Counted from the stretch's first letter, positions 30,043 through 38,630 are shown. The stretch: 64,000 bases of DNA from DATBSK01 sp964501785 (GCA_964501785.1 CAZCUD010000001.1:372001-436000); one strand, 5' to 3'. The notes: generated from the sequence alone by a model not told the origin. Numbers and translations: made by a program.

Positions 30043-30801
30043 ATGACGACGGTCCTCGTGGTGCTCCTGGGGGTCGTGGTGACGCTGCTGGTCGTGCTCG
30101 TTGCCGGGCTCCTGCGGAGCCATGCCGAGATCCTCCGCGCGCTGCACGAGCTGGGTGTCGACCTCGACCCCGATCGCGCCGACGGTGCGGAGGTCACGCA
30201 GTTGCGCGCGGTGCGTGTCCCTGATGTGGGACGCGAGTCGCGCGCCGCGGCCGACGTTTCCGGAAGGACTCCCGACGGGGACGCGGTCAGCTTCGTCGTT
30301 GCGGGCGCCCCACAGCCGACGATGCTGGCGTTCCTCACCAGTGGGTGTGCAACGTGTGTCGGGTTCTGGAACGCGTTCGCAGATCCCGACGAGGTGCGGG
30401 TGCCCGGCGGCGGTCGGCTCGTCGTGGTTACCAAGGGAGAGGAGGCCGAGAGCCCCGCTCGTCTCCGGAAGTTCGCTCCTCCTGGCGTCCCGGTGGTGAT
30501 GTCGACTCAGGCCTGGGACGACTACGACGTGCCGGTGGCGCCGTACTTCGCCTTCGTCGACGGGCCGACGTCGACCGTGGTCGGTGAGGGAGCCGCGAAC
30601 ACATGGGACCATGTGGTCTCCATGTGTGAGCAGGCGATGACGGACGCCGGGATGTCGACGAGCCGAAGCCGCCGCCGACGCAAGATGGACGGTCGGTCGA
30701 GAGAAGCGCGGGTCGACTCGACGTTGCGTGCGGCAGGGATCGATCCGGGTCACCCGAGTCTCTATCCGCGCGACCACCGCGATCTCCGTTCCGACGGCTA
30801 A
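30043..30801 (+). CDS. Membrane-anchored thioredoxin-fold protein, MauD-like
   Basis: The product has 252 residues. An N-terminal membrane helix (LVVLLGVVVTLLVVLVAGLL, residues about 5-24) is followed by a redoxin domain with TMLAFLTSGCATCVGFW, the CxxC at residues 102 and 105, and later VPVAPYFAFVDG with the cis-Pro region. MauD-type proteins of this layout reduce or isomerise disulfides of the Cys-rich methylamine dehydrogenase light chain. About 2-3 kb downstream lie MauE-like and MauA-like genes, which makes that role plausible. The C-terminus is basic and unrelated to known domains. Its stop overlaps the convergent FkbM stop. Confidence 0.78.
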   Translation: MTTVLVVLLGVVVTLLVVLVAGLLRSHAEILRALHELGVDLDPDRADGAEVTQLRAVRVPDVGRESRAAADVSGRTPDGDAVSFVVAGAPQPTMLAFLTSGCATCVGFWNAFADPDEVRVPGGGRLVVVTKGEEAESPARLRKFAPPGVPVVMSTQAWDDYDVPVAPYFAFVDGPTSTVVGEGAANTWDHVVSMCEQAMTDAGMSTSRSRRRRKMDGRSREARVDSTLRAAGIDPGHPSLYPRDHRDLRSDG

Positions 30802-31775
30802 CCCCGCTGCGGGCTTCTGATCACGCGCCGAATCCACGCTGTGCTCCTGAACGTCCTCGACTGCCGGAGCCCATGCAGCTCGCGGAGCGCGTCTTCCCGG
30901 TCGCGTTCGGCCTTGGCGACGCGACCTTCGAGGTCGCCCAGCTGAGCACGCGCCGTACGGAGCTCGGTCGTGATCTGCTCGTTGTATCGAACGGCGCGCC
31001 TCAGGTCGAGCAGCTTTTGCTGCAGCTGTGCGGTGACGAAGTGATCGTTGATGTTCGCAGCAGCGCCGAGGAGCTCTCCGAGGCTCGGCTCTTCCTGGCG
31101 GATGTAGAACGAGTTGAGGCCGTCGAACAGGACGTGCTCGTACTCCGCGGTGCGGAGCACGTCATCGAACTCCGCCTCTCGTCGTTGTGACGACTCCGGG
31201 ACGACGGCCTCGATCGTGATGACTCGCGGCCGCCATCGATCCCAGTCGGCCCCGACGAGCACGTCGCGCTCGGAACCCTCGACGTCGATTTTCAGGAAGT
31301 CGATCTCGCCGACGACGTGCTCTTCGCACACGCTGGCGAGCGTCGTGACCGAGACCGTAGCCTCCACCAGACGATCGCCGGATCCCAGGATGCGCTCACG
31401 CCCGGCGGCGCTCGTCGTCGAGAGGTTCGGGTCTCGCTCTGGAACCCAGAGCGTCGCCGTGCCCGACCGATCGCCGAGCGCAACGCAGAGGTTGACGTCT
31501 CGGGGCCGCTCCTGTGCGAGCAGCCGATGCATCTCGGGGCGTGGCTCGATGTTGATGCCATGCCAGCCACGCACCGAGAAGGCAGCAGTCACTGAATCGT
31601 CGCGCGGGTGACCGGCGCCGACGTCGATCCAGATGCCGAGTCGCTCGTCGGGGCGCAGCGCACGCGCCAGCACGACGTCTTCGGCGTTCTGGGCATAGGA
31701 GACGAAGCGCCCATCGAGCGTGGAGACCACCTCGAGGTCGCCGTCGAGCTCTGATTCGGATGCTGGCGTCGGCAT
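30798..31775 (-). CDS. FkbM-family methyltransferase with C-terminal coiled coil
   Basis: The product has 325 residues from the ATG at 31775; a GTG nine bases upstream is an alternative. The N-terminal FVSYAQNAEDVVLARAL, then IWIDVGAGHPRDDSVTAAF, INIEPRPEMHRLLA and IDFLKIDVEGSERDVLVGAD are textbook FkbM motifs. From about residue 250 the chain becomes a charged coiled coil (LRRAVRYNEQITTELRTARA and on), ending basic. It probably methylates a sugar of the surface glycan. Its end overlaps the MauD-like gene's end by 4 bases (convergent). Confidence 0.88.
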   Translation of the reverse strand: MPTPASESELDGDLEVVSTLDGRFVSYAQNAEDVVLARALRPDERLGIWIDVGAGHPRDDSVTAAFSVRGWHGINIEPRPEMHRLLAQERPRDVNLCVALGDRSGTATLWVPERDPNLSTTSAAGRERILGSGDRLVEATVSVTTLASVCEEHVVGEIDFLKIDVEGSERDVLVGADWDRWRPRVITIEAVVPESSQRREAEFDDVLRTAEYEHVLFDGLNSFYIRQEEPSLGELLGAAANINDHFVTAQLQQKLLDLRRAVRYNEQITTELRTARAQLGDLEGRVAKAERDREDALRELHGLRQSRTFRSTAWIRRVIRSPQRG

Positions 31776-31929
31776 CGTCTCCACCTGAGCTGGCCGCGGG
31801 TGACGGTGCTGCCCGCAGCCGCATCGACGCTACCGGCGCAGTGCGGTTCGTGCTCGTCGATGCAAGGTGTGGTACGAGGGTGCGATGCGTCGGGACGAAG
31901 CACTCCTCGCCGGTTCGGGGCAGTAGGGG

Positions 31930-32586
31930 ATGGCTGAGCTCGTTGCGCACGGCCTCACCGTCGACACGCCGGCCGGATGGGAGGGTCGAGTCTTCCGCCG
32001 AGCGGAGCATGGCCAGGTCAATGTCGAGGTCGCTGGTGCCGCGGCGCCTCTGGGCGAGCGCTCGTTCCCGGTGGTGCACGTGGCGACGATCGCGCTACCG
32101 CTAGACATGGCCGACTATGGCAGCGACGTGGTCGAGGACCTCGGACGGGACGACGCCCTGGTGGTCCTGAAGGAGTTCGATCCCGCGGATGCCACGCAGC
32201 CGTTGTTCGAGCGCGAGGGCATGCCGCGTCCGTTGCGTCCCGCACAGTTCTCCAAGACCGTGCTGCAACGCCGTCTTGACGGTCAATCTGGCTACCAAGA
32301 GTTCTTCCAGGAGGGTGGCCGGGCGTTCTGCCTCTACGTCGTGCTCGGCGACCACGATCGCCGCTCAGCGGTCGTCCCGAAGGTCAACTCGGTGCTCGCG
32401 TCCCTGGTGATCGATCCACTGCTCGAGCCTGAGGAGACGGAGCCCACGACCACCACCTCGTCGACGTTGCCCGAGGCACCCACCACGACCTCGACCGCGC
32501 CGGCCGAGGAGCCGGTCACGTCGACGACCGGGCCGCCGATGGATCTCCCGCCCGAGCCGGACCCACCACCGGAGACGGCACCGTGA
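31930..32586 (+). CDS. Hypothetical protein with Thr/Pro-rich tail, upstream of mauE-like gene
   Basis: The product has 218 residues. I recognise no domain. Residues 1-165 form a mixed alpha/beta domain (LTVDTPAGWEGRVFRR, FPVVHVATIALPLDMADYG, FFQEGGRAFCLYVVLG). The remainder is a low-complexity linker of Thr, Glu and Pro (TTTTSSTLPEAPTTTSTAP), like secreted actinobacterial proteins, yet no signal peptide is seen. It lies 37 bases before the MauE-like gene in the same direction and is probably part of that cluster. Confidence 0.65.
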   Translation: MAELVAHGLTVDTPAGWEGRVFRRAEHGQVNVEVAGAAAPLGERSFPVVHVATIALPLDMADYGSDVVEDLGRDDALVVLKEFDPADATQPLFEREGMPRPLRPAQFSKTVLQRRLDGQSGYQEFFQEGGRAFCLYVVLGDHDRRSAVVPKVNSVLASLVIDPLLEPEETEPTTTTSSTLPEAPTTTSTAPAEEPVTSTTGPPMDLPPEPDPPPETAP

Positions 32587-32610
32587 CGCGGATCGGATGG
32601 CGTTCCCCCG

Positions 32611-32616
32611 TAGGGT
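32611..32616 (+). promoter_or_regulatory. Putative -10 box (TAGGGT), leaderless spacing
   Basis: TAGGGT, 7 bases, then the GTG at 32624 of the MauE-like gene. Confidence 0.45.
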
Positions 32617-32623
32617 CGTATCG

Positions 32624-33154
32624 GTGAACGCTGCGCTCGGCCCCTTCGCGATCGCCGCAGGCTTGCTGCTGGTCGCGGGAGTCCTCAAGGCCGCCCGTCC
32701 GCACGACACCGCGGTCGCAGTCGAGAAGATGGGTCTGCCCCTGTCGGACTGGGTCGTTCGCGTCGGCAGTGCCGCCGAAGCCGCCCTGGGCGTGCTCGCG
32801 CTCGTCGTCGCTTCCCGCCTCGTGGCGGCCCTCGTGGCCGCGTCGTACCTCCTGTTCCTCGCGTTCGTCGTGGTTGCGCTCGCTCGCCGACTCCCCATCG
32901 CGTCGTGCGGGTGCTTCGGGCGTGCAGACTCACCCCCGAGCCTCGTCCACGCCGGTGTCAACCTCGCTGCCGTGCTCGCCGCCGCCGCCGTCGCTGTCGA
33001 CCCTGGGCGCTCGCCGCTCGAGCTCGTCGGCGAGGCTTCGCTCGAGAGCACGGCATTCGCGCTGCTGGTCGTGGTCGGGGTAGCGGCCGCGGGGCTCGCC
33101 GTCACCGCGCTGCCGCGTGTCCTCGCGCTCGCCCGAGAGGGGAGTGCGCGATGA
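32624..33154 (+). CDS. MauE/DoxX-like membrane protein
   Basis: The product has 176 residues from the GTG at 32624. Four membrane helices are evident (FAIAAGLLLVAGVLKA, ALGVLALVVASRLVAALV, LLFLAFVVVALA and a final pair). The loop motif PIASCGCFG with a CxC is the MauE signature. MauE is needed with MauD for correct disulfide formation in the methylamine dehydrogenase light chain. Its stop overlaps the ATG of the MauA-like gene (ATGA), so the two are translationally coupled, strong evidence that this MauE serves that product. Confidence 0.82.
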   Translation: MNAALGPFAIAAGLLLVAGVLKAARPHDTAVAVEKMGLPLSDWVVRVGSAAEAALGVLALVVASRLVAALVAASYLLFLAFVVVALARRLPIASCGCFGRADSPPSLVHAGVNLAAVLAAAAVAVDPGRSPLELVGEASLESTAFALLVVVGVAAAGLAVTALPRVLALAREGSAR

Positions 33155-34767
33155 GCGCGCTCGGCTTCACCGACCGCGCCGTCGACCGGGCCAGTCGCTT
33201 GCTGGGCCGGAAGGTGTCGCGCCGGGGATTCATCGCCAAGACGACGATCCTCGGCAGCGCCGTGGCGGCGAGCGGGTGCGTGCCGATCACGCAACAGGGA
33301 TCACCGTTCACGTTCATCGCCGACTGCCCTCCGGGGACGATGTGTCGTGATGGGTACACCGAGTTCTGCTGCGTCATCAACTCCGGGCAGAACGCGTGCC
33401 CACCCAACAGCTTCCCGTCGGGCTGGTGGCGCGCGGACTACTCGATCTTCTGCAACGGCACCCGCTACTACATCGACTGCAACGACTACGCCGGTGGAGG
33501 TCCGTGCCGCTGCGCACACGGGTGTGACTACCGGAAGGTGTACTGCAACCACTTCCGCTACGGGCAGTGCAACATGCAGATCCCGGGCACAGGCGTGATC
33601 GCGTGCCGGATGGTGACCTGCGTGCCGCCCTACGCAATCCCCGAGCTCAACTGCGTCCCGTCGGGTGCCGTCGACAACTCGACGGCAGGTCACGTGGTCG
33701 ACTGCGCGCCGTTCACTCCTCCGCCGCCGGCTCCAGCGCCACCTCCGCCGAAGCCGACGTCTCCTCCAGCAGCCGCGTTGCCCCTGGGTGGCGCGGCGTC
33801 GCCAGGACCGGGGGAGATCCTGGTTCTCGTGCGCGTCGGTGGTGGCGCGGTCGCGGCTCAACACCTCGCCGCGGGTGTGTGGCAGGGGTGGCAGACCCTG
33901 CCGTTGCCCGGAGTGACCGCGGCATCGAGAGTCGTCGCGGTGACGTCCGCTCCAGGGGTTGTGGAGGCACTGGTCGTCGGCAGCGACCGTCAGCTGTGGT
34001 GGCAGCACTGGGAAGGTGGAGCATGGGCACCTGACTGGCAGCCTCTCGGTGGCGATCTGCGTTCGGACCCCGCGGTGGTCCGGTCCGGGAGCACCGTTCA
34101 CGTCGCGGTGCGCGCAAGCGGCAGGGTGACGCTGATCAGGCGCCTCGTTGGCGGAGCCTGGAGCGGCTTCCAGTCGCTTGGTGGGACGTCGACGTCGGAT
34201 CCGACTCTTGCGAACCTCGGCGCGCAGCTGATGCTCCTCGTTCGCGGATCCGACGCGGGCATGTACGCAAAGCGCTACGGCGGCAGCTGGCCGAGCGGCT
34301 GGACGAATCTCGCGGGCATCATCACGTCTGACCCCGCTGTCGCCAGCGCGGATGGTGGATTCTGGGCATTCGGCCGCGGCACCGACAACGCGATCTACGT
34401 CAAGCGCTCGTCGTCGACGAGCTGGCAGGGCTCGTGGCACCGTATGACAGGGCAAGGTTCGCGATCGGATCCCGAAGCCGTCTTCGATGGCGTCCGGGTG
34501 CGCGTGTTCATCAAGGGGAGTGGCGATCGGCTCTACGGTGCCCGCCGTGTAAGCGGAGGTTGGTCGCCATGGCAGGACCTGGGCAGACCGAGTGCTGGAG
34601 GTCTCACGTCGAACCCGCTCGCAATCGGCTACGACGGTGAGACCATCGTGTTCGCACGCGCCGCCAACGAGCTCCATGCGCGCCGCACTGTCGGCGGGAG
34701 CTGGACCGCGTGGGAGACCCTGCCCGGAGTGTCCGTCGCTCCGGTGCGAGGCGCGACCTCCGCGTAG
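33151..34767 (+). CDS. Tat-exported MauA-like Cys-rich domain fused to a beta-propeller
   Basis: The product has 538 residues. The N-terminus has a twin-arginine motif (SRRGFIAK, residues 23-30), a short hydrophobic stretch and a lipobox-like AASGC (Cys43). Residues about 52-185 hold 16 cysteines with the light-chain pattern of methylamine dehydrogenase (NACPPNSFPSGWWRADY, FCNGTRYYIDCNDYAGG, PCRCAHGC). The first TTQ tryptophan fits GWW, but the region of the second (IIWCFG in the enzyme) reads VIACRM, so TTQ probably cannot form. A Pro-rich linker follows, then from about 215 repeated blades (SDPAVVRSG..., SDPTLANLG..., SDPAVASADG..., SDPEAVFDG...) like PLL-type lectins/DUF346. Function unknown; surface-bound sugar recognition is a guess. 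Confidence 0.75.
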   Translation: MSALGFTDRAVDRASRLLGRKVSRRGFIAKTTILGSAVAASGCVPITQQGSPFTFIADCPPGTMCRDGYTEFCCVINSGQNACPPNSFPSGWWRADYSIFCNGTRYYIDCNDYAGGGPCRCAHGCDYRKVYCNHFRYGQCNMQIPGTGVIACRMVTCVPPYAIPELNCVPSGAVDNSTAGHVVDCAPFTPPPPAPAPPPPKPTSPPAAALPLGGAASPGPGEILVLVRVGGGAVAAQHLAAGVWQGWQTLPLPGVTAASRVVAVTSAPGVVEALVVGSDRQLWWQHWEGGAWAPDWQPLGGDLRSDPAVVRSGSTVHVAVRASGRVTLIRRLVGGAWSGFQSLGGTSTSDPTLANLGAQLMLLVRGSDAGMYAKRYGGSWPSGWTNLAGIITSDPAVASADGGFWAFGRGTDNAIYVKRSSSTSWQGSWHRMTGQGSRSDPEAVFDGVRVRVFIKGSGDRLYGARRVSGGWSPWQDLGRPSAGGLTSNPLAIGYDGETIVFARAANELHARRTVGGSWTAWETLPGVSVAPVRGATSA

Positions 34768-34770
34768 TCT
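34765..34770 (+). promoter_or_regulatory. Putative -10 box (TAGTCT), leaderless spacing
   Basis: TAGTCT, 6 bases, then the GTG at 34777. The box overlaps the stop codon of the propeller gene. Confidence 0.45.
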
Positions 34771-34776
34771 GCGCGT

Positions 34777-35226
34777 GTGGTGCTCGTCGTCGGCCTCGTG
34801 GCGGTGGGGATCGTCATCGCGATCGCGGCCGCGTTCGTCGTCCGCGAGGCGGGGCGCATCGCCCGAGATCCTCCTGCTTCTCTGTTCGATCCTGATGACG
34901 CCTATGAATGGGTCGTCGAGCACCTTCCCGACGACGTCGCAGCGACGCTGACGGCCGACGATGTGCACCGCATCCTCGACCTCCAGCTGGAGTTCTTCCG
35001 ACGGAAGGGTGTGTCGGTGAATGGATCGCGCCGTACGATGGCGGGGCCGGTCGTCGTGGGCGGAGCGGAGCAGATCGCGTTCATCGTGGAGCGATCTGCT
35101 GCGACCGGCGAGGCGTACATCCCCGAGCAGGTGTATCCGGTCGTCGAGACCCAGCTCAGCTACCTGCGTGCCATCGGCGCGATCGGTCCTCCCGTACCGC
35201 CAGACGAGAATCCTCCACCGCCATAG
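34777..35226 (+). CDS. Small membrane-anchored protein of unknown function
   Basis: The product has 149 residues from a GTG. It starts with a membrane helix (VLVVGLVAVGIVIAIAAAFV) and a basic flank, followed by a soluble domain: DPDDAYEWVVEHLPDDVAAT, LTADDVHRILDLQLEFFRRK and IPEQVYPVVETQLSYLRAIG, ending Pro-rich. The soluble part is helical and looks conserved, but I cannot name a family. It follows the MauA-like gene by 9 bases and may belong to the same cluster, although it has its own -10-like box. Confidence 0.7.
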   Translation: MVLVVGLVAVGIVIAIAAAFVVREAGRIARDPPASLFDPDDAYEWVVEHLPDDVAATLTADDVHRILDLQLEFFRRKGVSVNGSRRTMAGPVVVGGAEQIAFIVERSAATGEAYIPEQVYPVVETQLSYLRAIGAIGPPVPPDENPPPP

Positions 35227-35278
35227 CCCCGAGCCGTGCTACTACTGGGCTCACCAGGGAAAGGAGGTGGTCCTACGC

Positions 35279-35320
35279 ATGCATGATCGACACGGGACCC
35301 TGGAGGTGCGCGGCCGCTAG
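35279..35320 (+). CDS. Possible 13-aa ORF with an extended Shine-Dalgarno
   Basis: ATG to TAG encodes MHDRHGTLEVRGR. It follows AAAGGAGGTGGTCC (35260-35273), which is complementary to almost the whole anti-Shine-Dalgarno tail of 16S rRNA, the strongest such site in the window. No larger gene starts there, so either the peptide itself or ribosome stalling on this RNA may matter. A strong hairpin lies 114 bases downstream. Confidence 0.4.
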   Translation: MHDRHGTLEVRGR

Positions 35321-35433
35321 GCCACTCACTTCGGTGGACCTCGGCGGAGTCCCAACCGTCGCACCGGCGTCGAATCGGCGGGGACTGGTCCCTCTCGCGT
35401 AAGGGTTTGGCGCTACGGGTTGCATGATCTGCA

Positions 35434-35470
35434 GACGAGCGGGTGGAGCGAGTTGCTCCACCCGCTCGTC
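35434..35470 (+). terminator. Strong hairpin, 16-bp perfect stem
   Basis: The stem GACGAGCGGGTGGAGC pairs perfectly with GCTCCACCCGCTCGTC around GAGTT. It lies between the tiny ORF and the GT2 gene, probably terminating the MauA-like cluster or forming the end of a small RNA. The remainder of 35321-35433 shows no gene. Confidence 0.7.
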
Positions 35471-35499
35471 GCGCCCGTCCTGTGGCAGATTCTTGACCT

Positions 35500-36468
35500 A
35501 TGAGTACGGGCAAGGATTCCGCGGCATCAGCGATCACGGTGGTGCTTCCGGCCTTCAACGAAGCCGAGAACCTTTTCCCCGTCGTCGACGAGCTCGTGGG
35601 TGTCCTGGAGTCGCTCGAGTGCTCCTTCGAGGTGCTGATCGTCGACGACGGCAGCAGCGATGCGACTGCCGAAACGATGGTCGAGCTGGCGACGAAGCAT
35701 TCCGCGGTTCGCGGCATGCGGCTGCGGCGCAACGTCGGGAAGAGCACCGCGCTTGCCGCCGCATTCACTGCTGTCACCGGCGAGACGGTCATCCTGATGG
35801 ACGCCGACGGACAGGACGATCCCGCCGGAATCCCGCAGATGCTCGATGCGCTCGACGGTGGACTCGACCTCGTCACTGGGCGCCGCGAGGCGCGTCAAGA
35901 TCGATTCATGAAGCGCAACACCTCGCGCGTCTACAACGCCGTCACAGCGCGTGTGAGCGGCGTGCCCGGGCGCGACTTCAACAGTGGCTTCAAGGCGATG
36001 CGTCGACCGGTCGTCGAGTCGCTGGAGCTCTACGGCGAGCTTCACCGCTACATCCCGGTGCTCGCGCACTGGTACGGCTTCCGGGTGGGCGAGATCGAGG
36101 TCCACCACCGCGCACGGCTGCACGGTTCGTCGAAGTTCGGGCGAGCGCGTTACTGGCGCGGCTTTCTCGACCTGTTGACGGTCCGCTTCCTCACGAGCTA
36201 CGCGAATCGGCCCCTGCACCTGTTCGGTGGGCTCGGTGCTGCGCTCTCGATGGTCGGCGTGGGGATACTCGTGTGGCTGTTCGTGGAACAGCAGTTCGAC
36301 GGACAGGCGATCGGGAGCCGTCCCGCCCTCTTTGCCGGCGTCTTGCTCGTGATCGTCGGATTTCAGTCGTTCTCGCTCGGTCTCCTGGCGCAGCTCCTCG
36401 TGCATCTCTCGGCGCGGCGCGATCCGGCGAGCTGGATCGTCGCGCCCGCGGACGCCCGGCCGCGCTGA
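35500..36468 (+). CDS. GT2 polyprenyl-phosphate glycosyltransferase (DPM1/ArnC-like)
   Basis: The product has 322 residues. The GT-A domain has ITVVLPAFNEAENLFPVVDE, VLIVDDGSSDATAETM, NVGKSTALAAAF and ILMDADGQDDPAGIPQ (metal-binding DxD), with DFNSGFKAMRRPV. Two C-terminal membrane helices (LHLFGGLGAALSMVGVGILV and ALFAGVLLVIVGFQSFSLGL) are typical of enzymes that load sugars on undecaprenyl phosphate. It would supply lipid-linked sugar for a GT-C enzyme such as the 643-aa membrane protein at 43537-45468. Confidence 0.92.
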   Translation: MSTGKDSAASAITVVLPAFNEAENLFPVVDELVGVLESLECSFEVLIVDDGSSDATAETMVELATKHSAVRGMRLRRNVGKSTALAAAFTAVTGETVILMDADGQDDPAGIPQMLDALDGGLDLVTGRREARQDRFMKRNTSRVYNAVTARVSGVPGRDFNSGFKAMRRPVVESLELYGELHRYIPVLAHWYGFRVGEIEVHHRARLHGSSKFGRARYWRGFLDLLTVRFLTSYANRPLHLFGGLGAALSMVGVGILVWLFVEQQFDGQAIGSRPALFAGVLLVIVGFQSFSLGLLAQLLVHLSARRDPASWIVAPADARPR

Positions 36469-36489
36469 CCCGAGTTCCGGGTCAGCGCG
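36461..36489. terminator. Bidirectional hairpin between convergent glycosyltransferase genes
   Basis: A perfect 12-bp stem (CGCGCTGACCCG / CGGGTCAGCGCG) around AGTTC. The TGA of the GT2 gene is inside the left arm, and the reverse-strand GT4 gene ends 3 bases beyond the right arm. Confidence 0.7.
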
Positions 36490-36492
36490 TCG

Positions 36493-37617
36493 CTAGTTCC
36501 GCGCGTCGATGACCTGATCGATGTACGAACGCAGGCTCCTCGCGAGCGCAGGCTCGCTGTAGTCACGTTCGAAGCGCTCGTGCCCGCGGCGCGCGAGGGA
36601 AGCGAGCGCGGCCGGGTCTGCGCAGAGACTCCGCATGGCATCAGCGAGTGCTGATGGGTCACCGGGCGGCACCGTCGCGACCTCGCCATCGAACGCCTCG
36701 CGGATCGCCGGCGTGTCACCGGTGAGCACCGGTCGGCCGACCGCGAGGCACTCGTAGAGCTTGTTGGGGACGACCCTGCCGGCCTTGGGTGTAGTGCCGA
36801 ACACTCCGAGGCACAGAGTGGCGCTCGCGATCTGCTTGGGGACCTCGTCGAGCGGCAGGAGTCCTGTCAGCTCGACGTTCGACACGTCGAGCTCCTCGAG
36901 GAGCGCGTCGACCTTCGCGCGCTCCTGACCGTCACCAATGACACGAATCATGAGCCCGTCCGGCTCGACGAGCTTCGCGGCGCGCACGATCGTCTCGAGC
37001 CCCTGGAGTGGGATGAAGGTTCCATGGAAGACGACGAGGCTCGGGACCGGTGTGACGCCTGGCTGAGGACGGAAGACGTCTTGCGCGCCGAGCCACAGCA
37101 CCTGGAAGCGATCGCGTGGAACGCCCGTGAGATCGGCGAAGAAGTCGGCGTGTGACGGCGTGTCGGCGAGGATCAGATCGGATCGTCGGCATGCAGCGCG
37201 GTCGACTCGACGCGCCACCTTGCTCATCATGGATCGTGAGGTTCTCAGCGCCCGGTCACCCGAGATCGTGTCCTGGAGCGAGATGAAGATGTCGAAGACG
37301 AGGGGAGTCTTGTGCCGACGAGCGAACCGGTGCACGAACGGCACGTCGAAGTATCCCGGATAGAGGACGAAGACCACGTCGGGCGCCTCGGCGCGCCTCA
37401 AGAGCCGGACAAGCCGCGCGAATGCGCTCGCGCCGCGCAGCACGAGCTTCAGCTTCGATTGGTCGACGAGTCGAAAGCGGTCTTGCCCCCACAGAGGCAC
37501 CTGCACCTCGTCAACGACGAAGTCCTCCCGCTCGAGGAGGCTGCGGACGACCCGGTTGCGAGCGAAGTCGGGTTCGTAGGTGCCCGCGAGGAGGACACGC
37601 CGGGCGGGTGACTTCAC
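36493..37617 (-). CDS. GT4-type glycosyltransferase
   Basis: The product has 374 residues from the GTG at 37617, 5 bases after the epimerase stop. The GT-B features are VFVLYPGYFDVPFVHRFARR, LILADTPSHADFFAD, VVFHGTFIPLQGLETIVRAA (the hinge motif of GT4) and NKLYECLAVGRPVLTGD with the C-terminal Glu. It lies in a reverse operon downstream of a sugar-nucleotide epimerase that may supply its donor. Specificity is unknown. Confidence 0.9.
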   Translation of the reverse strand: MKSPARRVLLAGTYEPDFARNRVVRSLLEREDFVVDEVQVPLWGQDRFRLVDQSKLKLVLRGASAFARLVRLLRRAEAPDVVFVLYPGYFDVPFVHRFARRHKTPLVFDIFISLQDTISGDRALRTSRSMMSKVARRVDRAACRRSDLILADTPSHADFFADLTGVPRDRFQVLWLGAQDVFRPQPGVTPVPSLVVFHGTFIPLQGLETIVRAAKLVEPDGLMIRVIGDGQERAKVDALLEELDVSNVELTGLLPLDEVPKQIASATLCLGVFGTTPKAGRVVPNKLYECLAVGRPVLTGDTPAIREAFDGEVATVPPGDPSALADAMRSLCADPAALASLARRGHERFERDYSEPALARSLRSYIDQVIDARN

Positions 37618-37622
37618 ACTGA

Positions 37623-38630
37623 TCAGGCGTCCGCGACTGCCGAGCGCCATCCCTCCGGGAAGCTCTTCCAGACTTCTACCCCGACGAACTCGGGGGAGCG
37701 GCGAGGTCCTTCCGCTCGCGCCCACTCGGCCATGCGAGCGATTCCTTCCGGGAGCGGGACCGTGGCTTCGTCCCCGAACACCGCGTGCACCTTCTCGTGC
37801 GACGCGAATGCATGCTCGACCTCGTTGCGAGCCGGCAGGTGCTCGATCTGCGGATCGACGTCGAAGGCGTCGGCAACGATCCGCGCGAGCTCGGCGACCG
37901 TGGTCGCCTCGTCGGCGCCGACGTTGAAGACTTCGTTCACCGCGCGAGGCTCGTCGACACTACGAGCGATGATCGGCGCGACGTCATCGATGTGCGAGAA
38001 CGCGCGTGACTGGAGCCCATCGCCGAAGACCGACATCGGGAGCCCCTGCATCACTTGATTCATGAAGATTCCGACGACGTTGCGATACCTGTCACCGATG
38101 TTCTGGTGCTCGCCGTACACGTTGTGCGGACGGAAGACGGTGAACTCGAGTCCGAACATCTCGTACGCCGCTCGAAGATCGAGCTCGACGGCATACTTCG
38201 CGACTCCGTACGGGTCTTCTGGGCGCGGAATCAGATCCTCGCTCATCGGTAGCTGGTTCGTGCCGTACACCGCGATCGAGCTGGTGAAGACGAACCGCTG
38301 CACCTCGCCGCGCACGGCGGCGTTGATGAGGTTGACGCTCCCGATGACGTTGTTCGTGTAGTTGAAGCGCCGGATGAAGTGAGAAAGCCCCTCGGCCGCG
38401 TATGCGGCAAGGTGATACACGTAGTCGAACTCGGTCGCTTCGAACAGGGCGTCGACGAACTCCGCATCCGAGACCGAACCGACTCGAAGCTCGGCACCCG
38501 TGGGGACGTTCCTCTCGAACCCGCCCGACAAGTCGTCGACCGCAACCACGGAGTGACCGAGCTCGAGGCAGTGGTGCGCCACGTGGGAACCGATGAAGCC
38601 TGCGGCTCCGGTCACGAGTGAACGAGGCAT
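37623..38630 (-). CDS. NAD-dependent sugar-nucleotide epimerase/dehydratase
   Basis: The product has 335 residues of the extended SDR type: LVTGAAGFIGSHVAHH (NAD site), VVAVDDLSGG, YHLAAYAAEG, FTSSIAVYG and YGVAKYAVEL (Ser, Tyr-x3-Lys catalytic set), and FRPHNVYGEHQNIGDRYRNV. This is most like UDP-glucose/GlcNAc 4-epimerases of glycan clusters; a dehydratase is less likely because the DEVYG-type motif is absent. AGGA precedes the ATG. It is followed by a GT4 gene in the same operon. Confidence 0.9.
   Translation of the reverse strand: MPRSLVTGAAGFIGSHVAHHCLELGHSVVAVDDLSGGFERNVPTGAELRVGSVSDAEFVDALFEATEFDYVYHLAAYAAEGLSHFIRRFNYTNNVIGSVNLINAAVRGEVQRFVFTSSIAVYGTNQLPMSEDLIPRPEDPYGVAKYAVELDLRAAYEMFGLEFTVFRPHNVYGEHQNIGDRYRNVVGIFMNQVMQGLPMSVFGDGLQSRAFSHIDDVAPIIARSVDEPRAVNEVFNVGADEATTVAELARIVADAFDVDPQIEHLPARNEVEHAFASHEKVHAVFGDEATVPLPEGIARMAEWARAEGPRRSPEFVGVEVWKSFPEGWRSAVADA

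Noticed and set aside
33151..34767. A working methylamine dehydrogenase
   Set aside because: There is no heavy subunit, no MauG, and the second TTQ tryptophan seems absent. It is only a light-chain-like domain.
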